Part shown: piece by piece, positions 45,063-53,961 of the stretch
How positions within the stretch are numbered: the stretch's first letter is position 1
How the letters are laid out: each line of letters starts with the position of its first letter
Origin: Pedobacter sp. D749
Lineage (GTDB): Bacteria > Bacteroidota > Bacteroidia > Sphingobacteriales > Sphingobacteriaceae
Direction of reading: 5' to 3'
NCBI RefSeq assembly: GCF_019317285.1
Contig: NZ_CP079218.1
Span: forward strand, 1,488,001 to 1,552,000
DNA length: 64,000 nt
Translations under genes and position numbers: made by a program
The notes under the pieces: generated by a model
What the model was told of the DNA's origin: nothing
Database searches by the model: none
What the model saw: only the letters and a program-made list of their open reading frames with translations

Positions 45063-46661
45063 CTAATTGTATCCAGGATTCTGTTTCAACTTCGGATTTA
45101 AAATCAACGCTGATGCCGGAATCGGCATGATGCGATGGAAAGTTTGTGCATCGGTTTTAAAACCCCAGCTCCCTTCATATTTTCCAAAGCGAATCATATC
45201 ATTACGGTGCCAACATTCCCATGAAAACTCTCTGCAGCGTTCTTTATAAAGATCTTCAAGCGTTACTGCTGTCCAGGCTGGTGATGTCGTACGAACTGCT
45301 CTTAGCTGATTAACTAAAGACAAAGCAGTTTGACCTTGTGTAGGCGTTGCGCCTCTAAGAATGGCTTCCGCTTTCATGAGTAAAATATCTGAATACCTGA
45401 AAACTGGTACATCATTATTCTGGTTTCTGCTCGATGATGTGCTGTCACAGTAAAATTTATTGTTTCTATATCCCATATTCCAGGCTATTTCATCGTTTCC
45501 GGCATCAAAAGGTCTTGACGCATCTCTTAAGGTTACGGTAGGCGTAATATCCACCTGATAGGTAAGTGGCGCAGAACCATCTGAACCTGTATAAAACTGA
45601 TCATAGCCCTTTTTGGTTGTCGCAACTGTTACCGGGCGTCCGTTGTTTAAAAACTGTAAACCTTTAATCCACTGTGCATTTCTTTTATCATTAGGATCGT
45701 TAAAGTTTGCATAGTACTCAGGCAAGGTACTCATTGGCGCACTTGGTGTAAATTTCAAGCTAAACTTTTCCTGCAACGAACGTGGCAAAGAATAACGTGA
45801 ATAAATCATGGTACCATTACTAAAACCCGGATCGAAAGGAATTGCGAATATAAATTCTTTGATTTGCGGCCCGTTATCAATGAAGAACATCTTTTTAAAA
45901 TCGCTTTCTAAACTATAAGGTGTTGATGGTGCTCCAATAATCGCATCGCACATGGCTACCGCTTCATTGTATTTCGATGTACCCGTATAAACTTCTGCAT
46001 TCAAATACATTTTAGCTAGGATAGCGTATGCAGTGTAACGGTTTGGTCTGCCATAAGTAGCAGCACCGGTTGCTGTGCTCAGGTTTGGGATTACTTCTTT
46101 TAGTTCAGCTTCAATAAAGTTAAATACTTCAGTCCTTGATTTTGTTTCGGGTGGGGTCGTCTCACCAAAAGTGGTTACAACCGGAATATTTCCCCACAAA
46201 TCCATCATCATAAAGAAAGCTAAAGCCCTGGTTGCCCTAACTTCAGCCAGGGCCGAAGTTTTTGCCGGTGATTCTGGCGCATTTTTTAACAAGAATAAGC
46301 TTTGGTTGGCTTTACTAATCACTCCGGAAAGCCATCCCCAACCGCTACCTACGTGCCCATTATCTTTATTCCAGGTGTGTTTATGGTGCGCCTCGGAGAC
46401 ACCACCATCATACCAGTTACCCCCTCTTGCGGGCATAATTGCCTCATCGGTACTTAAGCTTTGCATAAAGAAGTAATCGGTACTCCAATTCTGGCGAAGC
46501 TGTACATAAACCTGACCGGTTAACTGTACAAAATGTTGTGGCGTTTGAGGAAATGTTTCAGGAGTTAATTGCGTTTCCACCTTTAAATCCAGTTTGTGGC
46601 AGGAACTTAACACACCTAGTGTTAAAGCTGCGCCTGCAATATATTTAGTAAGATTTTTCAT
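45063..46661 (-). CDS. susD: SusD/RagB-family glycan-binding lipoprotein
   Basis: 532 residues with a lipoprotein signal (GVLSSCHKLDLK, lipidated Cys about residue 21). It follows the SusD layout: LTPETFPQTPQHFVQLTG near the N-terminus, then the TPR core with RATRALAFFMMMDLWGNIPV. Next come YTAYAILAKMYLNAEVYTG, then PVFRYSDILLMKAEAILRG and the terminal FHRIMPIPASALILNPKLKQ NPGY. It lies over the SusC barrel outside the cell and delivers glycan to it. Ten bases separate it from susC, forming the standard pair. Confidence 0.97.
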   Translation of the reverse strand: MKNLTKYIAGAALTLGVLSSCHKLDLKVETQLTPETFPQTPQHFVQLTGQVYVQLRQNWSTDYFFMQSLSTDEAIMPARGGNWYDGGVSEAHHKHTWNKDNGHVGSGWGWLSGVISKANQSLFLLKNAPESPAKTSALAEVRATRALAFFMMMDLWGNIPVVTTFGETTPPETKSRTEVFNFIEAELKEVIPNLSTATGAATYGRPNRYTAYAILAKMYLNAEVYTGTSKYNEAVAMCDAIIGAPSTPYSLESDFKKMFFIDNGPQIKEFIFAIPFDPGFSNGTMIYSRYSLPRSLQEKFSLKFTPSAPMSTLPEYYANFNDPNDKRNAQWIKGLQFLNNGRPVTVATTKKGYDQFYTGSDGSAPLTYQVDITPTVTLRDASRPFDAGNDEIAWNMGYRNNKFYCDSTSSSRNQNNDVPVFRYSDILLMKAEAILRGATPTQGQTALSLVNQLRAVRTTSPAWTAVTLEDLYKERCREFSWECWHRNDMIRFGKYEGSWGFKTDAQTFHRIMPIPASALILNPKLKQNPGYN

Positions 46662-46671
46662 CTCTAATTGA

Positions 46672-49600
46672 TTAATTAAATGATACGTTTAAACCGAACA
46701 GGAAGGTCCTGGTTTTTGGATAAAAGTTGTTGGTATCAACACCTGGGGCAGTACCGCCTTGATTAATTTCCGGGTCAATACCTTTGTAACCTGTAATTAA
46801 AAATAAATTGTTTGCCGTTGTGTACAGACGTAGAGATCGAACGCCTGGTATAATTCCTTTCTTAAAGGTATAACCTAAAGTCGCATTATCCAACCTTAAA
46901 TAACTTCCGTTTTCGAGGAAACGACTTGAGTATTTATACGAATTGAAATCAGCTGCAGATTCGTTTTCTACTTCAACCGGAATATTGGTAAACTGTGCGG
47001 TACTCGGACGGAATAAATCAGCACGGGTTACATTCATAATCTTATTCCCCAATACAGCCCTTATGAAAATGCTTAGATCGAAATTTTTATACCTGATGTT
47101 ATTTGACCATCCAATCAATGCTTTTGGCTGTGCATTACCCAATATGTAATAATCAGTTTTATCCAGTAAATTCTGAGTTTTAACATTTCCGGCAGCATCA
47201 TAAAATTGTGAAACGCCATTGGCATCTTTACCTGCATATTTATAAGTGAAAAATGTTCCGATAGGCTGGCCCGGTGACAAAATTTGTATTGATGCACCAC
47301 TCTGCCCTCCACCACCAGGTGTAACGGTCAATCGGTCTTCAATGTTAAACCTGCTATCATCCGATAGTGTAACAATTTTATTTTTATTGTGCGCTAAGTT
47401 AAATCCGGTAGTCCAGCTAAAGTTATCTGTAATCACTGGCGTACCATTTAAAACCAACTCGACACCCTTATTACTTAACTCACCAACATTAGCGGTGTAG
47501 AGACTTGTTGGAAATAAGTTATTATCAACCCCAAAAGACAATATTAAATCAGTTGTTTTTTTATCATATAAATCCACAGATCCTGTTAATCTGCCCTTAA
47601 ACAATCCGAAATCCAAACCAATATTGGTTGTGGCCGTTTTCTCCCATCTTAAATCAGGGTTTTCATTTTGAATGGCACCGTAAGCACCTTCTCTTGGTGA
47701 ACCGTTATAATAGAACTGGCCAACCTGACCGTAAATTAACTTCGTGGTTAATGGCGCGAAACCCGCTGAGTTCCCGGCAATACCATAACTTCCACGTAGT
47801 TTTAATGTTCCAATCAGATTTTGATTTTTAAAGAAATTTTCCTGGTCAATGTTCCAGGCCGCACCCACAGATGGGTAATATCCCCATGTTTCATTTATTC
47901 CGAATACATTCGATCCATCTCTTCTAATTGATCCCTGAATAAGGTATTTATTTTTGTAATTATAATTAACCCTGGCAAAATCAGAAATCAGTAAAATCTC
48001 CTGGTAAGTAACATCTGGATTAAAATTAACCCTAAAATCCGGAATTGCATAAGGATTACCTAAACTTAAATTATTATAACCAACATCATTAACAGGAAAA
48101 TTAGTTGAGGTGGCCTGAAAACCGTCGTTATTTAATGATTGTTGGTATGAGTAACCTACAACGGCATTGATATCGTGGTCACCGAACTTTTTATTCCAGG
48201 TAAGGTAAGTTTCTAAAATTTTATTGGTATTTTGATATGTATTTCTTTGCGCTACGCCATTTTGGCCAACCAATGATATAAAAGCTAGGGGAGCTGGTGG
48301 CTCTGGTGTGTTTCTTACGTTGTTGTAACGCGAGGTGTAAATGCTGTTGTAAAATGCACCAAAAATATTTTCTGTGTTCTGGTAAGATACATTTATGTCA
48401 TAGGTGAAGCCAAATGGTAGTTTTAAGTTTGCACTCACACTTCCTAAAATGTTTTTCGTTTTTACGTTTTCCTTGCCATTTTCCAGCATGGAAACCGGGT
48501 TGTAATAATTGCTTTGAATCAGGTTGTCAAAATAACTTCCATCGGGATTTCTAACCGGTGCAGTTGGTAAATACGTTAGCATTTGTGATAGAACCGTATT
48601 TCTATACGGAACTAAATCTGCATTACTTACGGAGTTGCTTAAGTTAAACGAAAGCTTTAATTTATCGTTGAAAGCTTTTTGTTCCAAACCCACGCGACCT
48701 ATAAACCTATCTAAACCACTGGCTTTGATGATACCTTTCTGGTTAAAATAATTAATGCTTGCGTTATAAGTCGTTTGCTCTGTTCCGCCACTTAATGAAA
48801 CATTGTGATTATAAGACAGGGCATTGCTTCTTTGTACTTCATTCTGCCAATTGGTGTTGGCACCTTTATCATTCGCAGGCGTTAATGCAGTATTGGTTTT
48901 TGCTAAAAAGGCGCGTAATTGATCTGAATCCATCATATCATAACGATTAGAAACGTTTTCTACACCAAAATAGCCGTTATAAGAGATTTGGGTTTGTCCG
49001 GCAACGCCTTTTTTCGTGGTTACCATAATTACACCATTTGCAGCACGGTTACCATAAATCGCAGAAGCGGCAGCATCTTTCAATACGTCGATTGTAGCAA
49101 TATCATCAGGTGCCAGAATGGAAATATCCGCGCCAACTACTCCATCGATTACGAATAATGGCGATTGAGCGCCATCGCGAAGGGTTGATGCACCACGCAT
49201 AATGATTGCTGCAGTTTTGGTAGGATCTCCATTTTTGGTAATGTTTAAACCTGGAACTTTACCTTGTAACATCTGTCCAATATCACTGATAGCCCCCCTA
49301 TTCAAATCATCTCCTTTAACTGAAGATATGGAACTGGTTAAAGCCTTTCTTGAACTTTTACCATAACCCACCACAACCACATCATTAAGAGCGGCCGTAG
49401 ATTCTAAAATAGTAACTTTATAAGTAGACGCTGTACCTACGGTGAGTTCCTTAGTTTGATAACCCAGGAAACTGAAAAGAATTTTGTCACCGGTTTTTGC
49501 TGAAATGCTGAATGATCCATCTGTACCTGTAGAAGTTACTTTCGAAGTACCTTTTACTGAAACAGACGCACCGATTACGGGCTGGTTTGTGTTATCTAAT

Positions 49601-49716
49601 AAATTTCCAGTAATTTTTCGTTCAGTTTGCGCGTAGGTAACATTAAATACCTGGCTGATGAGTAAAAGCAGCATAAATATGCCACTATACTTTAAGCGTG
49701 TACATTTAAATCTCAT
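46672..49716 (-). CDS. susC: SusC/RagA-family TonB-linked outer-membrane importer
   Basis: 1014 residues: signal peptide (~1-29), carboxypeptidase-regulatory-like domain (GNLLDNTNQPVIGASVSVKG), then the SusC signature VVVVGYG with LNDV before it. The plug has ISDIGQMLQGKVPGLNI, FVIDGVVG and DVLKDAAASAIYGNRAANG; the barrel runs to GLNVSFN. It imports oligosaccharides across the outer membrane with its SusD lid, using TonB energy. It stands 61 bases after the inositol oxygenase gene, probably in one transcript controlled by the LacI-type protein. Confidence 0.97.
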   Translation of the reverse strand: MRFKCTRLKYSGIFMLLLLISQVFNVTYAQTERKITGNLLDNTNQPVIGASVSVKGTSKVTSTGTDGSFSISAKTGDKILFSFLGYQTKELTVGTASTYKVTILESTAALNDVVVVGYGKSSRKALTSSISSVKGDDLNRGAISDIGQMLQGKVPGLNITKNGDPTKTAAIIMRGASTLRDGAQSPLFVIDGVVGADISILAPDDIATIDVLKDAAASAIYGNRAANGVIMVTTKKGVAGQTQISYNGYFGVENVSNRYDMMDSDQLRAFLAKTNTALTPANDKGANTNWQNEVQRSNALSYNHNVSLSGGTEQTTYNASINYFNQKGIIKASGLDRFIGRVGLEQKAFNDKLKLSFNLSNSVSNADLVPYRNTVLSQMLTYLPTAPVRNPDGSYFDNLIQSNYYNPVSMLENGKENVKTKNILGSVSANLKLPFGFTYDINVSYQNTENIFGAFYNSIYTSRYNNVRNTPEPPAPLAFISLVGQNGVAQRNTYQNTNKILETYLTWNKKFGDHDINAVVGYSYQQSLNNDGFQATSTNFPVNDVGYNNLSLGNPYAIPDFRVNFNPDVTYQEILLISDFARVNYNYKNKYLIQGSIRRDGSNVFGINETWGYYPSVGAAWNIDQENFFKNQNLIGTLKLRGSYGIAGNSAGFAPLTTKLIYGQVGQFYYNGSPREGAYGAIQNENPDLRWEKTATTNIGLDFGLFKGRLTGSVDLYDKKTTDLILSFGVDNNLFPTSLYTANVGELSNKGVELVLNGTPVITDNFSWTTGFNLAHNKNKIVTLSDDSRFNIEDRLTVTPGGGGQSGASIQILSPGQPIGTFFTYKYAGKDANGVSQFYDAAGNVKTQNLLDKTDYYILGNAQPKALIGWSNNIRYKNFDLSIFIRAVLGNKIMNVTRADLFRPSTAQFTNIPVEVENESAADFNSYKYSSRFLENGSYLRLDNATLGYTFKKGIIPGVRSLRLYTTANNLFLITGYKGIDPEINQGGTAPGVDTNNFYPKTRTFLFGLNVSFN

Positions 49717-49777
49717 GATTTTTGTAAAATTAGATTCATAAATTGTTTATTTAGTTATTAATGTTTGGAGATAGAAT

Positions 49778-50665
49778 TTAAAATTTAATGGTAGCCGGTA
49801 AATATTTAGCCACCAATGCTTTGTAGTAAGATTCCAGTTCTTCCCAGCTTTTCTGATTGGGATTTTTAGAATATAAATCGTAAGGGTTAAAAAGGTTAAC
49901 CCATTTAAACATTTCATGGTCCTTTTCATTCATCAGGTGATCGTATGCATTTTCCCTGTGCTGTGAATAAAAAGAATGGTAACGGAGCATATATAAACCC
50001 GGTTCTGGTAAGTAGGGCTTCATCATGTGGTATACATATTCATCGTGCCCCCAAGACATATCTACATTATCCAGCCCACAATTTTGAGTATAAACACCCA
50101 GTTTGGTTTGATAAATTTCATTGTTGTAATCGGGATTCTGACTGAAAAATTCAGGATAAACAATTTTATCTGAATAAGCACAACCTACCGGGAAAGTATC
50201 GCCAACTACAGCCCATTGTGGCTCTCCGAATAAACAAAGCACTTTACCCATATCGTGGATTAAGCCTACCAATACCATCCAATCGGGGTGGCCGTCGTTT
50301 CTGATCGCCTCAGATGTTTGCAACAAATGCTGCATCTGGTCTAAATCGGTATCAGGATCAGAATCGTCTACTAACTTATTCAAAAAATCAAACGCACTCC
50401 AGATAGGCATCTCTTGTTTGTCGAACTTTAAGTAATCTGCTTTTTTCTGCTTTACGAAATCGTATGTTTGATAGGTATGGTTAAGTCTGTAAAATTCTTT
50501 TACACTATCCTTTTCTGTTTCTTCGTAATTTCTGAACTGCTCTTCTTTTTTGTCAGCATTGATGTTTTTAGGATCCGGATAGCGGGTTAATATATCATCT
50601 TCCCATTGATCAAGATTTTGCAACGGATTTTGGTTATCCTCTGACGATGCACTTTGGTTTCTCAT
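49778..50665 (-). CDS. Inositol oxygenase (MIOX)
   Basis: About 295 residues started at MRNQSASSEDNQ (50665). The frame could extend to 50752, but the added 29 residues look noncoding, and this start fits family length. All di-iron ligands of MIOX are visible: GHPDWMVLVGLIHDMGKV (His, then His-Asp), MSWGHDEYVYHM (His), LRYHSFYSQH (His) and NPYDLYSK (Asp). The substrate Lys follows the HDMGK motif. The enzyme turns myo-inositol and oxygen into D-glucuronate in the cytoplasm. As the first gene of the PUL run it is a strong clue that the glycan contains inositol. Confidence 0.95.
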   Translation of the reverse strand: MRNQSASSEDNQNPLQNLDQWEDDILTRYPDPKNINADKKEEQFRNYEETEKDSVKEFYRLNHTYQTYDFVKQKKADYLKFDKQEMPIWSAFDFLNKLVDDSDPDTDLDQMQHLLQTSEAIRNDGHPDWMVLVGLIHDMGKVLCLFGEPQWAVVGDTFPVGCAYSDKIVYPEFFSQNPDYNNEIYQTKLGVYTQNCGLDNVDMSWGHDEYVYHMMKPYLPEPGLYMLRYHSFYSQHRENAYDHLMNEKDHEMFKWVNLFNPYDLYSKNPNQKSWEELESYYKALVAKYLPATIKF

Positions 50666-50764
50666 AAGGCTAGAAATTGATTTGAATAAAATTTTGTTGG
50701 TTGTTGGGTTAAAGTTGAGTTTTTGAAAGCTTAAAATTTTATGTTTGACCAACTTTATTTACTT

Positions 50765-50778
50765 AAACGATTACGTAA
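50765..50778. promoter_or_regulatory. Putative LacI-type operator before the inositol oxygenase gene
   Basis: AAACGATTACGTAA; its last 8 bases (TTACGTAA) are a perfect CG-centred palindrome. The block ACG-W-TTACGTAA recurs at 52195-52210 before the symporter, with one difference. It lies ~100 bases before the MIOX start and ~375 before the LacI gene. The remaining intergenic sequence (50780-51151) holds nothing else clear. Confidence 0.55.
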
Positions 50779-51151
50779 AATCTTATTTCGTACTGCGGAA
50801 TACGAATTAAAATTTTAATTTGAGTGGTTGCAATTTGTTGCCGGCTTAGCAGATGCTGTCCGGCCTGGGTTTATGTTAGCGAAACATACAAAAGAAAAAA
50901 ATTGACGATGATGTTGCGATTATTTTATATTTGCGTGTGCGGCCAGCTATTTATTCATAATTGAAAAGATATTGGGCTGCTGAACCAGCTAACTTATTTT
51001 TAACTTCAACTTCCTCTGTTTATATCCGTATAGCCAGGAAGCTACTGTTTTTGATGAAAGTGCTGATGAAGAAAAGAGCGGGTTTGGCCTATCGTAATTC
51101 TCGCGGTAAGGCCGGGTAAACCTCAAAAAACTAACAAACAAAATTAAATAC

Positions 51152-52159
51152 ATGGCGGAAACAGTTAATATTAAGCGGTTAGCTCAGGAATTGAACATTT
51201 CTATCGCAACCGTTTCTAAGGCCCTCAACGACAGTCATGAAATCAGTTTAAAAACCAAAAACAGGGTGTGGACTTTGGCTAAAGAACTGAATTATACACC
51301 AAATCCGGCAGCGAGTAACCTTCGGAGCAATAAAACAAAAACTGTTGCAGTAGTTATCCCCTGCGTAGCCAATAATTTTTTCTCCTTATCCATCATGGGG
51401 ATTGAAGAAATAGCCCGGCAGTATGGTTACCATGTGCTCATTTATCAAACCCACGAAAACATAGAGGCAGAAAAAGCTTTTACCAACAGTTTGTTAAACG
51501 GGAGGGTAGATGGTATTCTTACTTCGGTATCAAGCAGTGAATACAATAGTGAATATTATGCCAATCTGGTTAAGAAAATCCCGCTGGTATTTTTCGATCG
51601 GGTGTATGAAAACCTGGATGCGGTTAAAGTAACTACTGATGATTATGAAATTGCTTTTCAGGCCACTGAACATTTAATTGAGTGTGGCTGTACCAAAATT
51701 GCCTATTTATTTGGTCTCGAAAATCTTCCGGCAGGTAAAGCAAGGTTTGCGGGTTATCTGGACGCACTGAAATCACATGGGCTGGCGCCTTCGGATGAAC
51801 TCGTGATTAAATATCATGATGATGAAGAATTTAACCTGCAACAGATCAAGGAATTGCTTGGGAAGTATAAACCCGATGCACTGTTTTCTTCTATTGAAGA
51901 ATTCATCATTCCTGCTTATTGTGCCTGTAGAGAATTGGGTTTACAGATTCCGGATGATGTTAAAGTACTCAGCTTTTCTAACCTGAGTACGGCAAAACTC
52001 TTAAGTCCTTCGCTTACAACAATTTCGCAGCCTGCCTTTGAAATTGGACGTGAAGCAGCAAAATGTCTTTTCAAAATCCTTCACAATAAACAACTGGATG
52101 ATGAGCAGAATATCATATTAAAATCTGTATTAACCAAACGCGAATCTACAGGTTGTTAA
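51152..52159 (+). CDS. LacI-family transcriptional regulator
   Basis: 335 residues. The N-terminal HTH reads VNIKRLAQELNISIATVSKA LNDS with the LacI-type hinge helix around NPAASNLRSNKTKTVAVVIP. Residues ~60-335 are a periplasmic-binding-protein-like sensor: FFSLSIMGIEEIARQYGYHV, then NLVKKIPLVFFDRVYE, and near the end SLTTISQPAFEIGREA. It sits between the minus-strand PUL run and the plus-strand symporter/GH28 pair, with the matching operator motif before each. It is the probable regulator of both, released by an inositol- or uronate-type sugar (inference). Confidence 0.95.
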   Translation: MAETVNIKRLAQELNISIATVSKALNDSHEISLKTKNRVWTLAKELNYTPNPAASNLRSNKTKTVAVVIPCVANNFFSLSIMGIEEIARQYGYHVLIYQTHENIEAEKAFTNSLLNGRVDGILTSVSSSEYNSEYYANLVKKIPLVFFDRVYENLDAVKVTTDDYEIAFQATEHLIECGCTKIAYLFGLENLPAGKARFAGYLDALKSHGLAPSDELVIKYHDDEEFNLQQIKELLGKYKPDALFSSIEEFIIPAYCACRELGLQIPDDVKVLSFSNLSTAKLLSPSLTTISQPAFEIGREAAKCLFKILHNKQLDDEQNIILKSVLTKRESTGC

Positions 52160-52194
52160 CAGTATAAATTTAGGTTATTGCCGGCTGATAGGCG

Positions 52195-52210
52195 AAAACG
52201 TTTACGTAAT
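52195..52210. promoter_or_regulatory. Putative LacI-type operator before the symporter gene
   Basis: AAAACGTTTACGTAAT; shares ACG-W-TTACGTAA with the site at 50765-50778, 11 of 12 bases equal. It lies 75 bases before the symporter start and 36 after the LacI stop, where an operator would be expected. Confidence 0.55.
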
Positions 52211-52284
52211 TAAATAATTGAATTAAACCTTCAACATTGGGATTTTTTCTGACTTTTAAAAAAAACCAAATGTAAAAAATCTTT

Positions 52285-53913
52285 ATGAATCACTTGTCTG
52301 TATTCGATTATGTTGTTTTTTTAATGTATTTTATCATTGTTTCGGCATACGGCTATTGGGTTTATCGAAGCAAGAAACAAAAACGTACTGATACGAAGGA
52401 TTATTTTTTAGCAGAAGGCTCACTCACCTGGTGGGCAATTGGTGCATCTATCATTGCTTCTAATATCTCTGCCGAACATTTTATTGGTATGTCGGGTTCG
52501 GGTTTTGCAATGGGGCTTGCCATTGCCAGTTACGAATGGATGGCTGCCGCTACATTAATTATTGTAGCCATATTCTTTCTGCCCATTTACATTAAGAACA
52601 AAATTTACACCATGCCACAGTTTCTGTCTAACCGTTATAATAATACGGTAAGTACATTAATGGCTGTTTTTTGGTTGCTTGTTTATGTATTTGTAAACTT
52701 AACTTCTATTTTTTTTCTTGGTGCCATTGCTATTGAAACCATTACGGGTATTCCTTTTAATATCTGTATCATTTTTCTGGCCATTTTTTCAGCCATTATC
52801 ACCCTTGGCGGCATGAAAGTAATTGGTTATACCGATGTAATACAGGTTTTTGTTTTGGTAGCAGGTGGATTGATTACCTGTTATATGGCACTTAAACTGG
52901 TAGCTGAAAAACTGGATGCACCCAGCGTTTTGGCCTCGCTTCCTTTGTTACGCAGCGAAGCATCTGATCATTTTCATATGATATTTTCTAAGGGAGATAA
53001 ATTTTACAATGAATTGCCTGGTATTGCGGTACTGGTAGGTGGTTTATGGATCAATAATTTAAATTATTGGGGTTGTAACCAGTATATTGTTCAGCGGGCA
53101 TTAGGAGCCGATTTAAAGACTGGGCGTAACGGATTAATATTTGCCGCGTTTTTGAAATTACTCATTCCGGTAATTGTTGTTATTCCAGGTATTGCAGCCT
53201 ACGTGCTTTATCAACGTGGTTATTTCCATTCCGAAATGCTCGATGCAGCCGGAACAGTTAAGCCCGATCATGCTTACCCGGTCCTGATGAATTTATTACC
53301 CGCAGGAATAAAAGGACTGGCTTTTGCTGCGCTTACTGCTGCTATCGTAGCCTCACTTGCCGGAAAATGTAATAGCATTGCCACTATTTTTACACTTGAT
53401 ATTTATAAGAAGTTTATTAAACCCGAAGCTTCAGAAAACCGATTGGTTTCGGTTGGTCGCTGGTCTGTGGTTGTCGCATCTTTAATCGCTATCGTTATCG
53501 CTCCGGCATTGCGCAGTTTCGATCAGGTTTATCAGTTTATTCAGGAATATGTAGGTTTTATTTCGCCGGGTGTTTTTGCAATCTTTTTACTGGGCTTTTT
53601 CTGGAAGAAAACCACTTCACGTGCAGCGCTTACCGCTTCTTTATTAACCATCCCTTTATCTACTTTTTTTAAATTCCTGCCTACTCTAACCAGCGGCGCT
53701 ATTGCACCGATGCCTTTCTTGAACAGGATGTCGTGGGTATTTGTGATTATTATGGGTTTAATGGTTCTGGTAACCTTAACCGATCCTAAAAGTGAAAATA
53801 ACCCGCAGGGATTGAAAATTGACAGCAGTATGTTTAAGGTTACTCCGGCGTTTACCATTGCCTCGGTTATTATCTGTGGTATTCTTGCAGCGCTTTATAC
53901 CGTCTTTTGGTAA
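52285..53913 (+). CDS. Sodium/solute symporter (SGLT-type)
   Basis: 542 residues, about fourteen membrane helices, of the SSS/SGLT fold. Landmarks are DYFLAEGSLTWWAIGASIIA and SNISAEHFIGMSGSGFAMGL early (the SN-SAEHF region), then KIYTMPQFLSNRYN, LGGMKVIGYTDVIQVFVLVA, and the later NYWGCNQYIVQRALGA. In the family these transport glucose, galactose, inositol or similar with sodium. The neighbour genes suggest inositol or a uronate. It carries the operator-like motif in its promoter region and is followed after 48 bases by a GH28 gene on the same strand. Confidence 0.95.
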   Translation: MNHLSVFDYVVFLMYFIIVSAYGYWVYRSKKQKRTDTKDYFLAEGSLTWWAIGASIIASNISAEHFIGMSGSGFAMGLAIASYEWMAAATLIIVAIFFLPIYIKNKIYTMPQFLSNRYNNTVSTLMAVFWLLVYVFVNLTSIFFLGAIAIETITGIPFNICIIFLAIFSAIITLGGMKVIGYTDVIQVFVLVAGGLITCYMALKLVAEKLDAPSVLASLPLLRSEASDHFHMIFSKGDKFYNELPGIAVLVGGLWINNLNYWGCNQYIVQRALGADLKTGRNGLIFAAFLKLLIPVIVVIPGIAAYVLYQRGYFHSEMLDAAGTVKPDHAYPVLMNLLPAGIKGLAFAALTAAIVASLAGKCNSIATIFTLDIYKKFIKPEASENRLVSVGRWSVVVASLIAIVIAPALRSFDQVYQFIQEYVGFISPGVFAIFLLGFFWKKTTSRAALTASLLTIPLSTFFKFLPTLTSGAIAPMPFLNRMSWVFVIIMGLMVLVTLTDPKSENNPQGLKIDSSMFKVTPAFTIASVIICGILAALYTVFW

Positions 53914-53961
53914 GCAAGTCATGGCTTAAAATAACCCATTGTATATTTATAACGAATTGAA

